Of a DNA stretch of 60,686 nt, positions 1 through 9,132 are shown one piece after another; the stretch's first letter is position 1; every line of letters starts with the position of its first letter. The notes beneath the pieces are model-generated. The model ran no database searches, was not told the origin of the DNA, and saw only the letters and a list, made by a program, of their open reading frames with translations. The stretch lies in NCBI RefSeq assembly GCF_000478195.2, contig NZ_AUZM01000038.1, forward strand, positions 1-60,686, written 5' to 3'. The stretch is from Lyngbya aestuarii BL J. GTDB lineage: Bacteria > Cyanobacteriota > Cyanobacteriia > Cyanobacteriales > Microcoleaceae. The position numbers and the translations under genes are program-made.

Positions 1-854
1 CCTCCTAAGGCAATGCGCTGTTCTTGGAAAAATGAATCCAGTGCCATTTCTGCGGCTTGGCTTTGAGTCCAAAAATTGAGAGGGGCGTTAGAAATCGCTT
101 TTCGGACTTGGACTGCACCAATTTGATCGCTGTCAAACAGAGGAACGACTTGCTGCAATAAATTGGGGGACACTTGAGCATCGGCATCAAATACCCCAAT
201 AAATTCACCTTGAGTTAAGGGTAAAACTTGATTGAGCGCCCCCGATTTTCCACCGACTCCATTTTGACGATGTAAAACATTGAGTTGCTCAAACTTTTCC
301 GCCAGTTGATCTAATAAAAGGGGTGTGTTATCAGTGCTGTGATCGTCAATGATCCAAACTTCATAGGAGTCAGATGGATAATCGAGGTTGCACAAGTTTT
401 CGACTAAATTGTGAATCACAGATTCTTCATTTTTGGCAGCCACGAGCAAAGAGACAAAGGGCCAATAGTCGCGATCACCTGTTGCCGTCTGATCAGACGA
501 TGGGTGACGATATCGGGTGAACAGGATACGCAACGAATGAATCGAAATTAACCCTGTTAAGCCGAAAATGAACCACGAACCCCAAGAAACGAGATGTAGG
601 GTGATTGTTCCTCCCCAAATCATACTGAGGACTACAGCCGCTTTTCGGCGGCGTCCTTGATAAATTGAGGGTGAATTGGTCATCGGTTCGACTTGATGTT
701 GAAAAGGGGAGTGAGGATCAATCGGATCGGTTTCTACCGTTTGATTTTCGGGGCTTGAGTCCCGGTGATGATGATAATCTGGGTTAGGGTTAGATGAATT
801 TTTTCGTGTAGATGTCAATCGTCTCATATCTGATTTAACTGATGACTTGATCAT
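1..854 (-). CDS. glycosyltransferase family 2, membrane-associated, 3' end outside window
   Basis: Reading back from the ATG at 854, the frame stays open to base 1, so about 284 N-terminal residues are present and the C-terminus lies outside. The first ~65 residues are polar (many S, N, P, H). A hydrophobic stretch follows at about residues 75-110 (one or two membrane segments), then the GT-A fold: LVAAKNEESVI, IDDHSTDNT and the DXD motif in FDADAQV, followed by QVRKAI. These are standard GT2 nucleotide-sugar and metal-binding elements. It would transfer a sugar from a nucleotide donor at the cytoplasmic membrane; the substrate cannot be told. A processive polysaccharide synthase is possible, but the QxxRW region that would decide this is missing from the window. 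Confidence 0.85.
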   Translation of the reverse strand, partial: MIKSSVKSDMRRLTSTRKNSSNPNPDYHHHRDSSPENQTVETDPIDPHSPFQHQVEPMTNSPSIYQGRRRKAAVVLSMIWGGTITLHLVSWGSWFIFGLTGLISIHSLRILFTRYRHPSSDQTATGDRDYWPFVSLLVAAKNEESVIHNLVENLCNLDYPSDSYEVWIIDDHSTDNTPLLLDQLAEKFEQLNVLHRQNGVGGKSGALNQVLPLTQGEFIGVFDADAQVSPNLLQQVVPLFDSDQIGAVQVRKAISNAPLNFWTQSQAAEMALDSFFQEQRIALG

Positions 855-1087
855 TTTTTTGGCCAAGACTTCTTGGGCCTGGGATAATCTAATTTAACTC
901 TTAATACTTACCTAAAATCATATTGGAAGCTGGCAAAACAACAACATTGAGATTTTACACCGTTGTTTTCTGGGGTACGGATCAAGGGTCAACTCAGGAA
1001 GGAAGAAAATTTTTGTCTCTAGAGTCATAACAGGGGGTTAAATGTCGGCTAAATTGGAAAGAATCGGTCTTTGCAGGAAATCTGAGA

Positions 1088-1477
1088 ATGTCAAACTCCG
1101 CCACAGTCATCGCTCAACTCAAACCCGCCGAAAAGCGAGAGGTGATCGTCTATCAACCGTACTACGATGATAAAAGTCGTAGATATTTACCCCTATCGAT
1201 TAGCCTGTATAAAGAGAAAAGTTTGGAAGGCGCTCGTAAAATTGACAGTGCTGAGGATATTCCTTTCGTCGCCACCTGGAATGTTTCTTCTCTACCTGCT
1301 GATCTCACCCGTTGTCGAGTCCAGTTTGATGGTAACGCTGATCTCAGCTATGAAGTCACTATGGCCAACTATGAGTTTATTCGCTATCTCATCGATGTCC
1401 TACAAAACTTTGGTCGCACTCGTACTATTGATTTTTCTCAAGAGTTTTACAAGCGTTTACTCCATTATGTTGAGTGA
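1088..1477 (+). CDS. ebsA: EbsA-like type IV pilus / biofilm-suppression protein
   Basis: Soluble 129-residue protein with no signal peptide or membrane segment, matching in size and general sequence the cyanobacterial EbsA family. EbsA is known in Synechococcus elongatus as part of the type IV pilus/secretion machinery and is needed for biofilm self-suppression. The C-terminal half (FIRYLIDVLQ, TIDFSQEFYKRLL) looks helical. The gene stands alone, 181 bp upstream of the BioD-like gene on the same strand, so they may be co-transcribed. Family assignment is from memory of the family, not a search. An overlapping frame on the same strand (from 1167) has no independent support. Confidence 0.6.
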   Translation: MSNSATVIAQLKPAEKREVIVYQPYYDDKSRRYLPLSISLYKEKSLEGARKIDSAEDIPFVATWNVSSLPADLTRCRVQFDGNADLSYEVTMANYEFIRYLIDVLQNFGRTRTIDFSQEFYKRLLHYVE

Positions 1478-1657
1478 AAGACTCTCGGTATAGCGCTGAA
1501 GATCTCAGTGATTTCCAGACCCTGAAGATTTTCAATCTCTTGTAGATAGTATAGAATACCAGCATTCGCCTAAGCGTCCAATACTGGAAGTTCTAAAAAA
1601 TTTCCCCAGGTTTTACACTCGGGGAGTAGTCAAAATGAGCATGGAGGAGTCAGTGAC

Positions 1658-2749
1658 GTGGCTAAACCCGCCAAGTATCTATTAATCGGGTCAACTCAGC
1701 CTTTTAGTGGTAAGTCGGCAATTGCACTGGGGCTAGCCCCAAGGTTGCGATCACATAATATTCAAGTTGCCTATGGTAAACCGCTGGGAACCGAAATTGG
1801 TAATGCCGCAGAACCCTTCGATGCTGATGTTCAGTTTATCGCGACTACGTTAGGACTGTCTGCCGATCAGATTGGTTCACCTGTGGTGATGCTCACCGAC
1901 AACGCAATACACAGCAGATTACAGGGAGAAGATACAACTAACTTTTGTCAGGCTCTCGCTTCCTCTGTACAAAGGTTAAAAGGGGATTTAATTTTGTTAG
2001 AAGGGCCGGGAACGCTACAACAAGGCAGTTTGTTTGATCTGTCTTTGTCGCAAATCGCCCATGAACTTGATGCTTCGGTGATGCTCGTTGAACGTTTGGA
2101 GTCTTCGGCCGCTATTGATGGTTTTCTTGTGGCGAAAGCTCAATTAGGCGATCGTCTCATGGGTATTTTAGTCAATGATTTGCCGGCCGAACGTCAGGAA
2201 ATAATGACAAATTTTATTCAGCCTTTTCTCGAACGTGAAGGTATTCCTCTACTGGGGGTTTTGCCTCGAAATGCTCTGTTGCGAAGTGTGACGGTTGAAG
2301 ATCTCGTTAAACAACTTCAGGCTCAAGTGCTTTGCGGTGGCGATCATTTGAATATGATGGTTGAAAGTCTCAGTGTTGGGGCGATGAATGTCAGTGCAGC
2401 CATGAAATATTTTGATCGCACTCGCAATATGGCGGTGGTGACTGGAGGCGATCGCACTGATATTCAGCTTGCAGCCCTGGAAAAATCAACCCATTGCTTG
2501 ATCTTAACTGGACAAATCACTCCCGATCCGATGGTGTTAACTCGTGCTGAAGATCTAGAGGTTCCTGTGTTGTGTGTCGATCTCGATACTCTGACGACAG
2601 TGGAAACGATTGATCGGGCTTTTGGTCAAGTGCGAGTCCATGAACCCAGTAAGGTTGAGTGTATTACCCAACTGATGGCCGAGCATTTCGATTTTGATAG
2701 CTTGATGAAACACTTGGGTTTAGAAGCCCCTGTCCCTTCTAATCTCTAA
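1658..2749 (+). CDS. phosphotransacetylase-family protein, BioD-like N-terminus plus DRTGG domain
   Basis: 363 residues. A P-loop near the N-terminus (GSTQPFSGKSAIALGLA, residues 11-27) belongs to a dethiobiotin-synthetase-like NTPase fold, and GGDRTDIQLAAL at about residue 262 marks a DRTGG regulatory domain. This is the architecture of the N-terminal part of long bacterial phosphotransacetylases, without the catalytic PTA_PTB domain, so acetyl-phosphate chemistry is not expected; a regulatory or unknown NTPase role is inferred. The start is a GTG preceded by GGAGGAG at 1644-1650, a good ribosome-binding site. Proteins of this type are widely conserved in cyanobacteria. Confidence 0.8.
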   Translation: MAKPAKYLLIGSTQPFSGKSAIALGLAPRLRSHNIQVAYGKPLGTEIGNAAEPFDADVQFIATTLGLSADQIGSPVVMLTDNAIHSRLQGEDTTNFCQALASSVQRLKGDLILLEGPGTLQQGSLFDLSLSQIAHELDASVMLVERLESSAAIDGFLVAKAQLGDRLMGILVNDLPAERQEIMTNFIQPFLEREGIPLLGVLPRNALLRSVTVEDLVKQLQAQVLCGGDHLNMMVESLSVGAMNVSAAMKYFDRTRNMAVVTGGDRTDIQLAALEKSTHCLILTGQITPDPMVLTRAEDLEVPVLCVDLDTLTTVETIDRAFGQVRVHEPSKVECITQLMAEHFDFDSLMKHLGLEAPVPSNL

Positions 2750-2832
2750 GTCCAACGGTAAAAATTCAAATTCAATCTGCCCCCTGATAACTTGGCAGCG
2801 CCGTTTCCTGATCCCCCTAAAACTTGATTTGT

Positions 2833-2964
2833 GGGGAGGTAGGGAGGTAGTGAGTCCACCCCCGTGCGCGGGAACAAGCGCGTTGAGGGGAGTGGCGAAC
2901 CCGTGCGCGGGAGGTAGGGAGGTAGGGAGGTAGGGAGGTAGGGAGGTAGGGAGGTAGGGAGGAT
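2833..2964. repeat. octamer minisatellite GGGAGGTA and CCGTGCGCGGG copies
   Basis: Two GGGAGGTA copies lie near 2834-2850 and six perfect tandem copies plus one degenerate copy at 2909-2964. Two copies of CCGTGCGCGGG (about 2871 and 2901) separate them. The strand bias (G-rich top strand) and exact 8 bp period point to replication slippage. A related G-rich tract ends the window. The reading frame crossing it on the minus strand is an artefact of the repeat. The rest of 2750-3289 holds C-rich runs (3012-3045), a palindromic repeat and a terminator. Confidence 0.8.
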
Positions 2965-3069
2965 TTTTATTCATAAAAAGTTATTTTTCATCGGAAAAAA
3001 GTCCTCTCCCGACCCCCCCATCACCCCATCACCCCATCCCCCCCGGCAATTTTTAACTCGGGAATCGAG

Positions 3070-3112
3070 TCAACTGCAAGCCCCGGCTTTTCAAGCAGGG
3101 GAACGGTTTACT
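3070..3112. repeat. degenerate copy of small palindromic repeat
   Basis: GCAAGCCCCGGCTTTTCAAG followed by CAGGGGAACGG resembles the perfect palindrome at 13984-14026 (GCAAGCCCCGCCTTTTGAAG, then GCGGGGAACCG), but the arms have decayed here. It is followed by AGAATGAAACAGCCC, which reappears inverted at about 60601-60615. Probably one family of short non-coding dispersed elements. Confidence 0.55.
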
Positions 3113-3123
3113 GAGAATGAAAC

Positions 3124-3152
3124 AGCCCCCTGACAACTTGGGGGCTTTTTTT
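3124..3152 (+). terminator. rho-independent terminator
   Basis: AGCCCCC, an 8-9 base loop, GGGGGCT, then a run of seven T. It lies far downstream of the gene ending at 2749 and upstream of the small gene at 3290, so it may insulate that gene. Confidence 0.7.
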
Positions 3153-3289
3153 ATAACAAACTATATCTAAAAGCTGTATCTTAAGTTACAAAGTTTGAAG
3201 TTTTTGATCGACAGTCCTCCCATCATTCAGAAGAAAGGCTATACTAAAAGTAATGAATTACCACAACAAAAAAAGAAAAACTGTCCACC

Positions 3290-3445
3290 ATGAACAAAAA
3301 CTCCAACAAAAACTCCAACTCACTGGCTCAAACTCACCGAGCCAATATTCAGAAGCGTTTAGAACACCGTCTCGAAGTTGCCAGAGCCAAAGGCGATCAG
3401 AACTTAGTCCAGCTTTTAGAAGCCGAGAAACAACAGCTTCTTTGA
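3290..3445 (+). CDS. 51-residue PirA-like small protein
   Basis: ATG at 3290 opens a 51-codon frame: an N/S-rich start, then a helical core HRANIQKRLEHRLEVARAKG followed by LVQLLEAEKQQLL. Length and the HRLEVARAKGD...L..LLEAE pattern match the PirA family, known in Synechocystis (Ssr0692) as a nitrogen-regulated small protein that binds PII and releases N-acetylglutamate kinase, tuning arginine synthesis. That identity is recalled, not searched. No strong Shine-Dalgarno is visible. A longer frame from 3253 in another phase overlaps it and is rejected. If correct, the upstream region should respond to nitrogen status, but I see no convincing NtcA box. Confidence 0.5.
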   Translation: MNKNSNKNSNSLAQTHRANIQKRLEHRLEVARAKGDQNLVQLLEAEKQQLL

Positions 3446-3501
3446 TAAAAATAGGCGGGTTCACTCACGCACCCGCTTCAAACTGCTGTTTGAAATGACG
3501 A

Positions 3502-4878
3502 TTATCGACCACCAACCACAACATCTTTCATCCGAACGTGCGGCCCTCCTACACTGACCGGGAGAGGCATTTGACCGCTTTTTCCACAACCGCCATTAGA
3601 ATAGCTTAAATCATTACCGATCGCTTCAATATCCTTAAGCGTTTGAAACACATTCCCTGTCAAGGTCACATCGCTTACAGGTTCAGCTAACTGACCATTA
3701 CGAATCATATAGCCTTCAGCCGCAGCAAAGGTAAACATTTCGCCGTTCGTTTGGCCGCCTAACATTCGCACGGCATAAACCCCTTCATCGATATCAGCGA
3801 TCATCTCCTCAAATGAGCGATCACCTGCTTCAATTGCAGTATTAGTCATTCTGACAATCGGCGGATAAGTCGCATTCAAAGCGCGAGCATTTCCCGTCGG
3901 AGATTCTTTTAGTTTACCTGCGGTTTCACGGTTATGTAACCGTTGAGTTAAAACCCCATTTTGAATCAAATATTTACGTTGGGCCCGAACTCCTTCGTCA
4001 TCATAAAGAATCGAACCGGGTAAGTCAGGAATTGTGGCATCATCAATCACATTAAGCTGTTCAATTGCCATCGGTTTACCCAATTGCAGTAACTCCTGCA
4101 TTCGAGGATTTTCATAAACAAAATCTGCTTCTGACAGATGACCAAAAGCTTCGTGAATAAAGACACCCGCCAAATAAGGATCAAGAACAACTGTATATTG
4201 ACCGCCTTTTACAGACTGGGCTTCTAACTGACGAATAGCGCGTTCAGCAGCACTTTTAACTTGATCTTCGATGCCAATTAAAGCGTTATAATCAGAGCGA
4301 GAATTAATCGATTCAAAGCCTTGTCTGACCGTACCATTATTTGTGGCGATCGCACCAAATCGACCTGTGACATCCAGCCGTTCTTGGGTGATGCAACTGC
4401 CTTGAGAATTGACAAAATAGGTAATGCTAAAACGGTCACTATAACTAACCGCAGTGGTTTGAATGCGAGAGTCAAAATCTAAAAGAAGTTTATTATAATT
4501 TTCGATCAGTTGACGTTTTTCTTGTAGAGAAATTCCTCTAGGATCACGTCCCAATTTGACAGAAACTTGATCCTCAATCGGTTCAATCTCCGCAAGTTGA
4601 GTTGTTTCTTGACCGACTAAATAGGCTTGAGAAATCGCTTCAGTAATGCGAGTATCAAGTTCAGATAAACCATTAAAAGTGACAAAACTCCAACCCCCTT
4701 TGTGACAAGCGCGAACTCCACCCGCCAGGGAAAAGCTACGATTGACTGAATCTAGCTGAGAACCCCGAAAGGAAATTGATGTGGTTTCGCTTTGTTGGAG
4801 TCGAATTTCGAGATAATCTACGCGATCGCGATGGGTTTTGATCTGATCTCGCAATTGTTCTTCGATAGCCGTATTCAC
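3502..4878 (-). CDS. tldD: TldD/PmbA-family metalloprotease (TldD-type)
   Basis: 458 residues, the normal family length. The zinc-binding signature [11 protein letters not shown] is at about residue 243, in the TldD rather than the TldE (PmbA) form, which lacks the intact site. The C-terminus has [22 protein letters not shown], typical of the family. In Escherichia coli TldD/TldE form a heterodimeric protease that unfolds and degrades peptides, including microcin precursors and CcdA; the cyanobacterial substrate is unknown. No tldE partner is in the window. The gene is followed at its 5' side by tRNA-Ser on the same strand, 118 bp away. Confidence 0.9.
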   Translation of the reverse strand: MNTAIEEQLRDQIKTHRDRVDYLEIRLQQSETTSISFRGSQLDSVNRSFSLAGGVRACHKGGWSFVTFNGLSELDTRITEAISQAYLVGQETTQLAEIEPIEDQVSVKLGRDPRGISLQEKRQLIENYNKLLLDFDSRIQTTAVSYSDRFSITYFVNSQGSCITQERLDVTGRFGAIATNNGTVRQGFESINSRSDYNALIGIEDQVKSAAERAIRQLEAQSVKGGQYTVVLDPYLAGVFIHEAFGHLSEADFVYENPRMQELLQLGKPMAIEQLNVIDDATIPDLPGSILYDDEGVRAQRKYLIQNGVLTQRLHNRETAGKLKESPTGNARALNATYPPIVRMTNTAIEAGDRSFEEMIADIDEGVYAVRMLGGQTNGEMFTFAAAEGYMIRNGQLAEPVSDVTLTGNVFQTLKDIEAIGNDLSYSNGGCGKSGQMPLPVSVGGPHVRMKDVVVGGR

Positions 4879-4996
4879 CTGTTCCAGTCCTTACGCGAAA
4901 GTGTTACATCCTTTACGATAACGTGTTGGGTTCACCGAAAGCTAGGGAAACAGAAACAGGCGATCGCATCGGGTTCAATGATTACAAAATTAGAAC

Positions 4997-5080
4997 GGAG
5001 AGGGGGGGATTCGAACCCCCGGAGACTTTCGCCTCACTCGATTTCAAGTCGAGCGCATTCGACCACTCTGCCACCTCTCC
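4997..5080 (-). tRNA. tRNA-Ser(UGA)
   Basis: On the minus strand the acceptor arms GGAGAGG and CCTCTCC pair. The anticodon stem-loop is CTCGA-CTTGAAA-TCGAG with anticodon TGA, a long variable arm of the class II type follows, and the T-arm is GGGGGTTCGAATCCCCC. At 84 nt it fits a serine tRNA. The terminal CCA is not encoded. Confidence 0.97.
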
Positions 5081-5193
5081 AATTGATATTTTGTTTTGAG
5101 CTAGAGATCAGGAATTTGAGATTTCGTTTTCAATTTCAAAAGATTTCAAAAACGTTCTCAACCCTTGTCTCTAATTTCAAAGCTAATTTAAGA

Positions 5194-6126
5194 TTATACC
5201 ATAGGTGCAGCTTCGACAACAGGCTGAGGTTGACGATACAAAATTTCGGCTTCGGCGATCTGGGAATCGGGGTCAACCCATACTAATTTCGCTTCAGACA
5301 CCTGACCTTTTTCCAATGTAACTAGAGAAAAGTTGCGTTGCTTCTGGTTATCTCTGTCTTTAATCCGGTTGACTCTGGCGGCATTTAGATATACAGTCCC
5401 CTCGGAACTCACATCAACACTTTTCCGCAGACGAGTTTTAGTATGGCGCAGATTATGGTGCATATGACCAAAGGTAACTAACGGAATTTGTTTTCCTAAA
5501 GCCCGTGTTTGAGCGATCGCGGAGGCAAAATCCGGATCACCGTAGTCTCCTCCAATGGGCTTCCAATCTCGGCCACAGGGGTCTTCTGGTGCGTCTCCGA
5601 GTCCGGTTGGGCCTGTATGACCTAAGAAAATCACGGTATTCTGAGTTGAACTTTGGGCGGCTTCGACTATGCGACGGGTTGAGTCTGCAAAACTATCGAC
5701 TCCAAACCATTCTTGATAAAATTTTGCATATCTCCACTCTGGCCCTCCCCAAGTAAAGGGACGACTGCCGACGACTGTTAATTCAAGTTCGGGAAAATCT
5801 CGCTTTCCATAACCGACATGGGCTTCTCCAAACAGATCCATTTGCTGCTGTACCCAATTTTCTTGTTCGGGGTCATAGGGACAATGTTTGCGTCCCCAGT
5901 CGGTCATCGTATACCAAGCGTCATGGTTGCCAAAAACGGCTGCTTTCGGTAGGTCTAAGTCCGCGATCGCTCGGACGACTTCGACGGCCTCGTTACCATA
6001 ATCCCCCACAAACAGCACTAAATCAACGCCTAATTGTTGGAGGGCGATTCCGTCTTCTTCCTCCCATTGGTTGTGTACATCACCAACGACAGCAATCTTA
6101 ATCGCTTTTTTACAATTTTGATTCAT
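5194..6126 (-). CDS. calcineurin-like metallophosphoesterase, TIGR04168-type
   Basis: 310 residues with the ordered phosphoesterase motifs: GDVHNQW near residue 15, FVGDYGNEA near 40, FGNHDAW near 66, FLGHTGP near 168 and FGHMHH near 221, supplying the two-metal ligands. The long mid insert (Asp/Glu- and Trp-rich) matches the family restricted to cyanobacteria and plants. Substrate unknown. It probably acts in the cytoplasm, since no signal peptide is visible. It lies divergently from nadA, with 182 bp between the two start codons. Confidence 0.85.
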   Translation of the reverse strand: MNQNCKKAIKIAVVGDVHNQWEEEDGIALQQLGVDLVLFVGDYGNEAVEVVRAIADLDLPKAAVFGNHDAWYTMTDWGRKHCPYDPEQENWVQQQMDLFGEAHVGYGKRDFPELELTVVGSRPFTWGGPEWRYAKFYQEWFGVDSFADSTRRIVEAAQSSTQNTVIFLGHTGPTGLGDAPEDPCGRDWKPIGGDYGDPDFASAIAQTRALGKQIPLVTFGHMHHNLRHTKTRLRKSVDVSSEGTVYLNAARVNRIKDRDNQKQRNFSLVTLEKGQVSEAKLVWVDPDSQIAEAEILYRQPQPVVEAAPMV

Positions 6127-6308
6127 CTCTTACTCTCTTGCCTCTCTTGATCTAGGATAGGCAATTCCAGACCTTTTTTGAACTGTATTTTTGAATTGTG
6201 GTGTCGATCGCAACAGACAAGTCACCTCGATCTACGGCATATTTTGGTGAAATCAACTATAATTAGTAGTTACGTTTTGTTAACTCATTGAACAAAGAGG
6301 ACGCATTC

Positions 6309-7277
6309 ATGTTTACAACCACAGTCTATCGGCAAGCAAAACCCCAAACAACCCCGGATGACTTGTTTACCGCCATCAATGATCTCAAGCGAAAGTTAAA
6401 TGCGGTTGTCCTAGCCCACTACTACCAAGATCCAGATATTCAGGATGCGGCTGATTATATCGGAGATTCTCTGGGTTTGTCTCGCCAAGCGGCTGAAACA
6501 AGCGCTGATGTGATTGTATTTGCGGGGGTTCATTTTATGGCAGAAACGGCTAAAATTATTAACCCCGAAAAATTAGTATTATTACCGGATTTAGAAGCAG
6601 GATGTTCACTGGCCGATACTTGTCCACCGGAAGAATTTGCCCAGTTTAAAGCGGCACACCCTGATCACATTGTTGTGTCTTATATCAACTGTAGTGCAGC
6701 CATTAAAGCGATGAGTGATATTATCTGCACCAGTTCAAATGCGGTTGATATTGTGCGACAAATTCCTAAAGATCAACCGATTATTTTTGCCCCAGATCGC
6801 AATTTAGGTCGTTATGTAATGACTGAAACAGGTCGAGATTTAGTGTTGTGGCAAGGGGCTTGTATGGTGCATGAAAACTTCTCAGAAAAGAAAATTGTTC
6901 AGCTAAAAATCGAATACCCGCAAGCGGAAGTGATTGCCCATCCTGAATGTGAAGAACCTGTTCTGCGTCATGCGGATTATATTGGTTCAACGACAGCATT
7001 ATTGAAATATGCCAAGCAAAGCGATAGTTCAGAATTTATTGTGGCAACTGAACCGGGAATTATTCACCAAATGCAAAAAGAAGCCCGTGATAAACAGTTT
7101 ATTCCTGCCCCACCGATGAACAGTTGTGCTTGCAATGAATGTCCGCATATGCGTTTGAATACCCTAGAAAAACTTTATCTAGCGATGGAAAATAGAACGC
7201 CAGAGATTACCCTTCCTGAAAATATAAGGGTTGCTGCTTTAAAGCCGATTCAGCGAATGTTAGCAATGAGTCATTAA
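6309..7277 (+). CDS. nadA: quinolinate synthase
   Basis: Condenses iminoaspartate with dihydroxyacetone phosphate to quinolinate in de novo NAD synthesis, using a [4Fe-4S] cluster. The 322-residue protein shows the family pattern: [69 protein letters not shown] and a C-terminal [17 protein letters not shown]. The ATG at 6309 is preceded by AAAGAGGA at 6295-6302, so the upstream TTG at 6288 is not needed. A TATAAT hexamer at 6258-6263 could be the -10 element, but no -35 at normal spacing is evident. Confidence 0.95.
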   Translation: MFTTTVYRQAKPQTTPDDLFTAINDLKRKLNAVVLAHYYQDPDIQDAADYIGDSLGLSRQAAETSADVIVFAGVHFMAETAKIINPEKLVLLPDLEAGCSLADTCPPEEFAQFKAAHPDHIVVSYINCSAAIKAMSDIICTSSNAVDIVRQIPKDQPIIFAPDRNLGRYVMTETGRDLVLWQGACMVHENFSEKKIVQLKIEYPQAEVIAHPECEEPVLRHADYIGSTTALLKYAKQSDSSEFIVATEPGIIHQMQKEARDKQFIPAPPMNSCACNECPHMRLNTLEKLYLAMENRTPEITLPENIRVAALKPIQRMLAMSH

Positions 7278-7307
7278 AGTAATCGAAAAGTGATCGAAAA
7301 GTTATAG

Positions 7308-7328
7308 GGTGGGCAATGCCCACTCTAA
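7308..7328 (+). terminator. hairpin downstream of nadA
   Basis: The strong palindrome GTGGGCAATGCCCAC follows nadA by about 30 bases, with a weak T/A-rich tail rather than a clean T run. It may act as a terminator or be a common cyanobacterial intergenic repeat. Confidence 0.45.
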
Positions 7329-7436
7329 ATCTAATCTAAATGTAAAATTCACTTCAGTAATTGCTTCTCATTGAAGACTAAGATGAGAACAGTGATAGCC
7401 AAGAGTTTGTCACTGAAACAGTTACAGGAATTTTAA

Positions 7437-9107
7437 ATGACTTATCAGCAGTCGAACCCCAACTCAAAAGGCACCCGTTGCTTTTTTCAGTGGACAGTTA
7501 TCCGCCCATTTTTTCAACAGCAAACAAAAGGCGAGGAAACTGAAAATTCTGTAGCTGTTCAAATCTTCCCGACTCTAGAAAATACAACGGGTATACCTGA
7601 TGATCTTAAAGCAGGTATTGAACATCTCTGCGGCTTTTCGATTGATGATGTCAAAGTTCATTATAATTCTGCTAAACCTGCGGAATTGCAAGCATTAGCC
7701 TATACTCAAGATCAAGATATCTACATCGGGCCTGGTCAAGAAGAACATTTACCCCATGAAGTTTGGCACGTTGTTCAACAAATGCAGGGTCGAGTTCAGT
7801 CTACTTTGGAAGTTGAAAATATATCTGTAAATGATAATGAACTTCTGGAAAAAGAAGCAGATATCATGGGGAAAAAAGCAGATCAATTTATTGTTGATCT
7901 AGAGAATAGCTTAAGTTTTCCGAAGCCTGTTCAAGAATTCGGAAATATTGTTCAAAGAAAGATCGGTCTAGAAATAGAAGTTCCGATGGATTTGCAGAAG
8001 GGAAATCTCAAAACAGAACAGGAAAGAAAAGAAGTCTCTCCCTTTAAAACAAAAAGTCGAGAATTACCTTTTATTCCAGCTAATGATCGGCGTATTCACA
8101 AGGGTGAATCTGCTATTATGAATGGTAACTCTTGGAAACTAACGTCGGATGGTTACGAGGATAGTTGGTATTGTGAATATATTACTGATGCGGTTAATGA
8201 GACGCAAAACCCACAAGAATTAACTCATATTGTTAAAGATCTAGAAAACTGGGTCAGCGAGAATTTAGTGAATTTGGAAACCGGAGAATATATTCAACTC
8301 CCTGAAGATTATGTTGTCGGATGGCATCCTTTTCAAAAGGGTAATGAGATCTTAGGATCATTTCATGTAACGGCAGGTTTGAGGATTGATCGTATTTTTG
8401 AGATGTTACAAAAACTTGCCGAAATGATTGAAATTACGGATGTAAAAAATGAGGAAGATTATCAGGGATTAGCCATTGGAAAGGCTGATCAAATTGTGAT
8501 TAGTCAGGCTGTTCATCAAACTCAAACTCTGAATGAATCTTTAGAATATAAAGGTCTTGTTGCTTTGATGGGATGTTATGTTGGGGGTCAATATCGATTT
8601 ATCAATCACCAGCATCCAGAAATGAGTTTACACCCTAAAATTAGAACAGGTAAAATGTTAGTACCTGTGTTAAGTCGAACAAATTTGGGAAAGATTCGAC
8701 AAGAGGTGAATATTGACAAGCAAGAAGATTTTTTAAATCATATTTTAATCGCAGCAGGAATGACTGCAAAACAAGCCAATATACCTCTTTTTCCTCATAG
8801 TTTGACGGCTGGAAAAGAAACAGGTCGAAGTATAGATGCTAATCCAGAAATCAGTATTTCTGAGTGGGTGAATGGAGTGTTTAATGGTGAAGATCAACAA
8901 TGGTCTGATCAAGATTTTGCGATGGAATCTGTTGGCCCCGAATGGGAAACGACTTCTCCTGAAAGGGTTTCTGTCACTCACCGCAAGCAAGGTGCCGTTT
9001 TAGAAATCCGTAGTTTTGACTCTAATAGCCTTCCTATTGATCAATGGGGAGACTTTACAACTGAGGTCGTTTTGTTGTTTACTAAGTTGAATGAATTTCG
9101 TCAATAG
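7437..9107 (+). CDS. DUF4157 protein with uncharacterised (amidoligase-like?) C-terminal domain
   Basis: 556 residues. Residues ~45-150 form a DUF4157 domain: an IEHLCGFSIDDVKVHYN segment, YIGPGQEEHLPHEVWHVVQQ with a HExxH metal site at 107-111, and an acidic EKEADIMG further on. In known examples DUF4157 heads cargo and toxins of extracellular contractile injection systems and polymorphic-toxin-like proteins. After VQRK (about residue 172) comes a ~380-residue domain beginning IGLEIEVP, with GSFHVTAGLRID and, near the end, AVLEIRSFDSN. Those spaced Glu/His/Arg elements resemble glutamine-synthetase-fold amidoligases; this is a guess. No signal peptide and no injection-system structural genes nearby. 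The start ATG at 7437 has only a weak AGGAA upstream. It is followed 25 bp later by the glycosyltransferase gene. Confidence 0.7.
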   Translation: MTYQQSNPNSKGTRCFFQWTVIRPFFQQQTKGEETENSVAVQIFPTLENTTGIPDDLKAGIEHLCGFSIDDVKVHYNSAKPAELQALAYTQDQDIYIGPGQEEHLPHEVWHVVQQMQGRVQSTLEVENISVNDNELLEKEADIMGKKADQFIVDLENSLSFPKPVQEFGNIVQRKIGLEIEVPMDLQKGNLKTEQERKEVSPFKTKSRELPFIPANDRRIHKGESAIMNGNSWKLTSDGYEDSWYCEYITDAVNETQNPQELTHIVKDLENWVSENLVNLETGEYIQLPEDYVVGWHPFQKGNEILGSFHVTAGLRIDRIFEMLQKLAEMIEITDVKNEEDYQGLAIGKADQIVISQAVHQTQTLNESLEYKGLVALMGCYVGGQYRFINHQHPEMSLHPKIRTGKMLVPVLSRTNLGKIRQEVNIDKQEDFLNHILIAAGMTAKQANIPLFPHSLTAGKETGRSIDANPEISISEWVNGVFNGEDQQWSDQDFAMESVGPEWETTSPERVSVTHRKQGAVLEIRSFDSNSLPIDQWGDFTTEVVLLFTKLNEFRQ

Positions 9108-9132
9108 GTGATTTTGATTTGACCTGGAATTA

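Noticed and set aside
1167-1493. 108-codon frame overlapping the EbsA-like gene
   Set aside because: Same-strand shadow frame of a gene with better codon use and family match.
2720-2974. 84-codon minus-strand frame
   Set aside because: Its product is a Pro/Leu/Thr repeat read from the GGGAGGTA minisatellite.
3253-3498. 81-codon frame on the plus strand
   Set aside because: It overlaps the 51-codon PirA-like gene in another phase, and its sequence is low-complexity with no family likeness.
4822-4829. GCGATCGC palindromes scattered through the window
   Set aside because: This is HIP1, a well-known abundant cyanobacterial octamer, so not a new signal.
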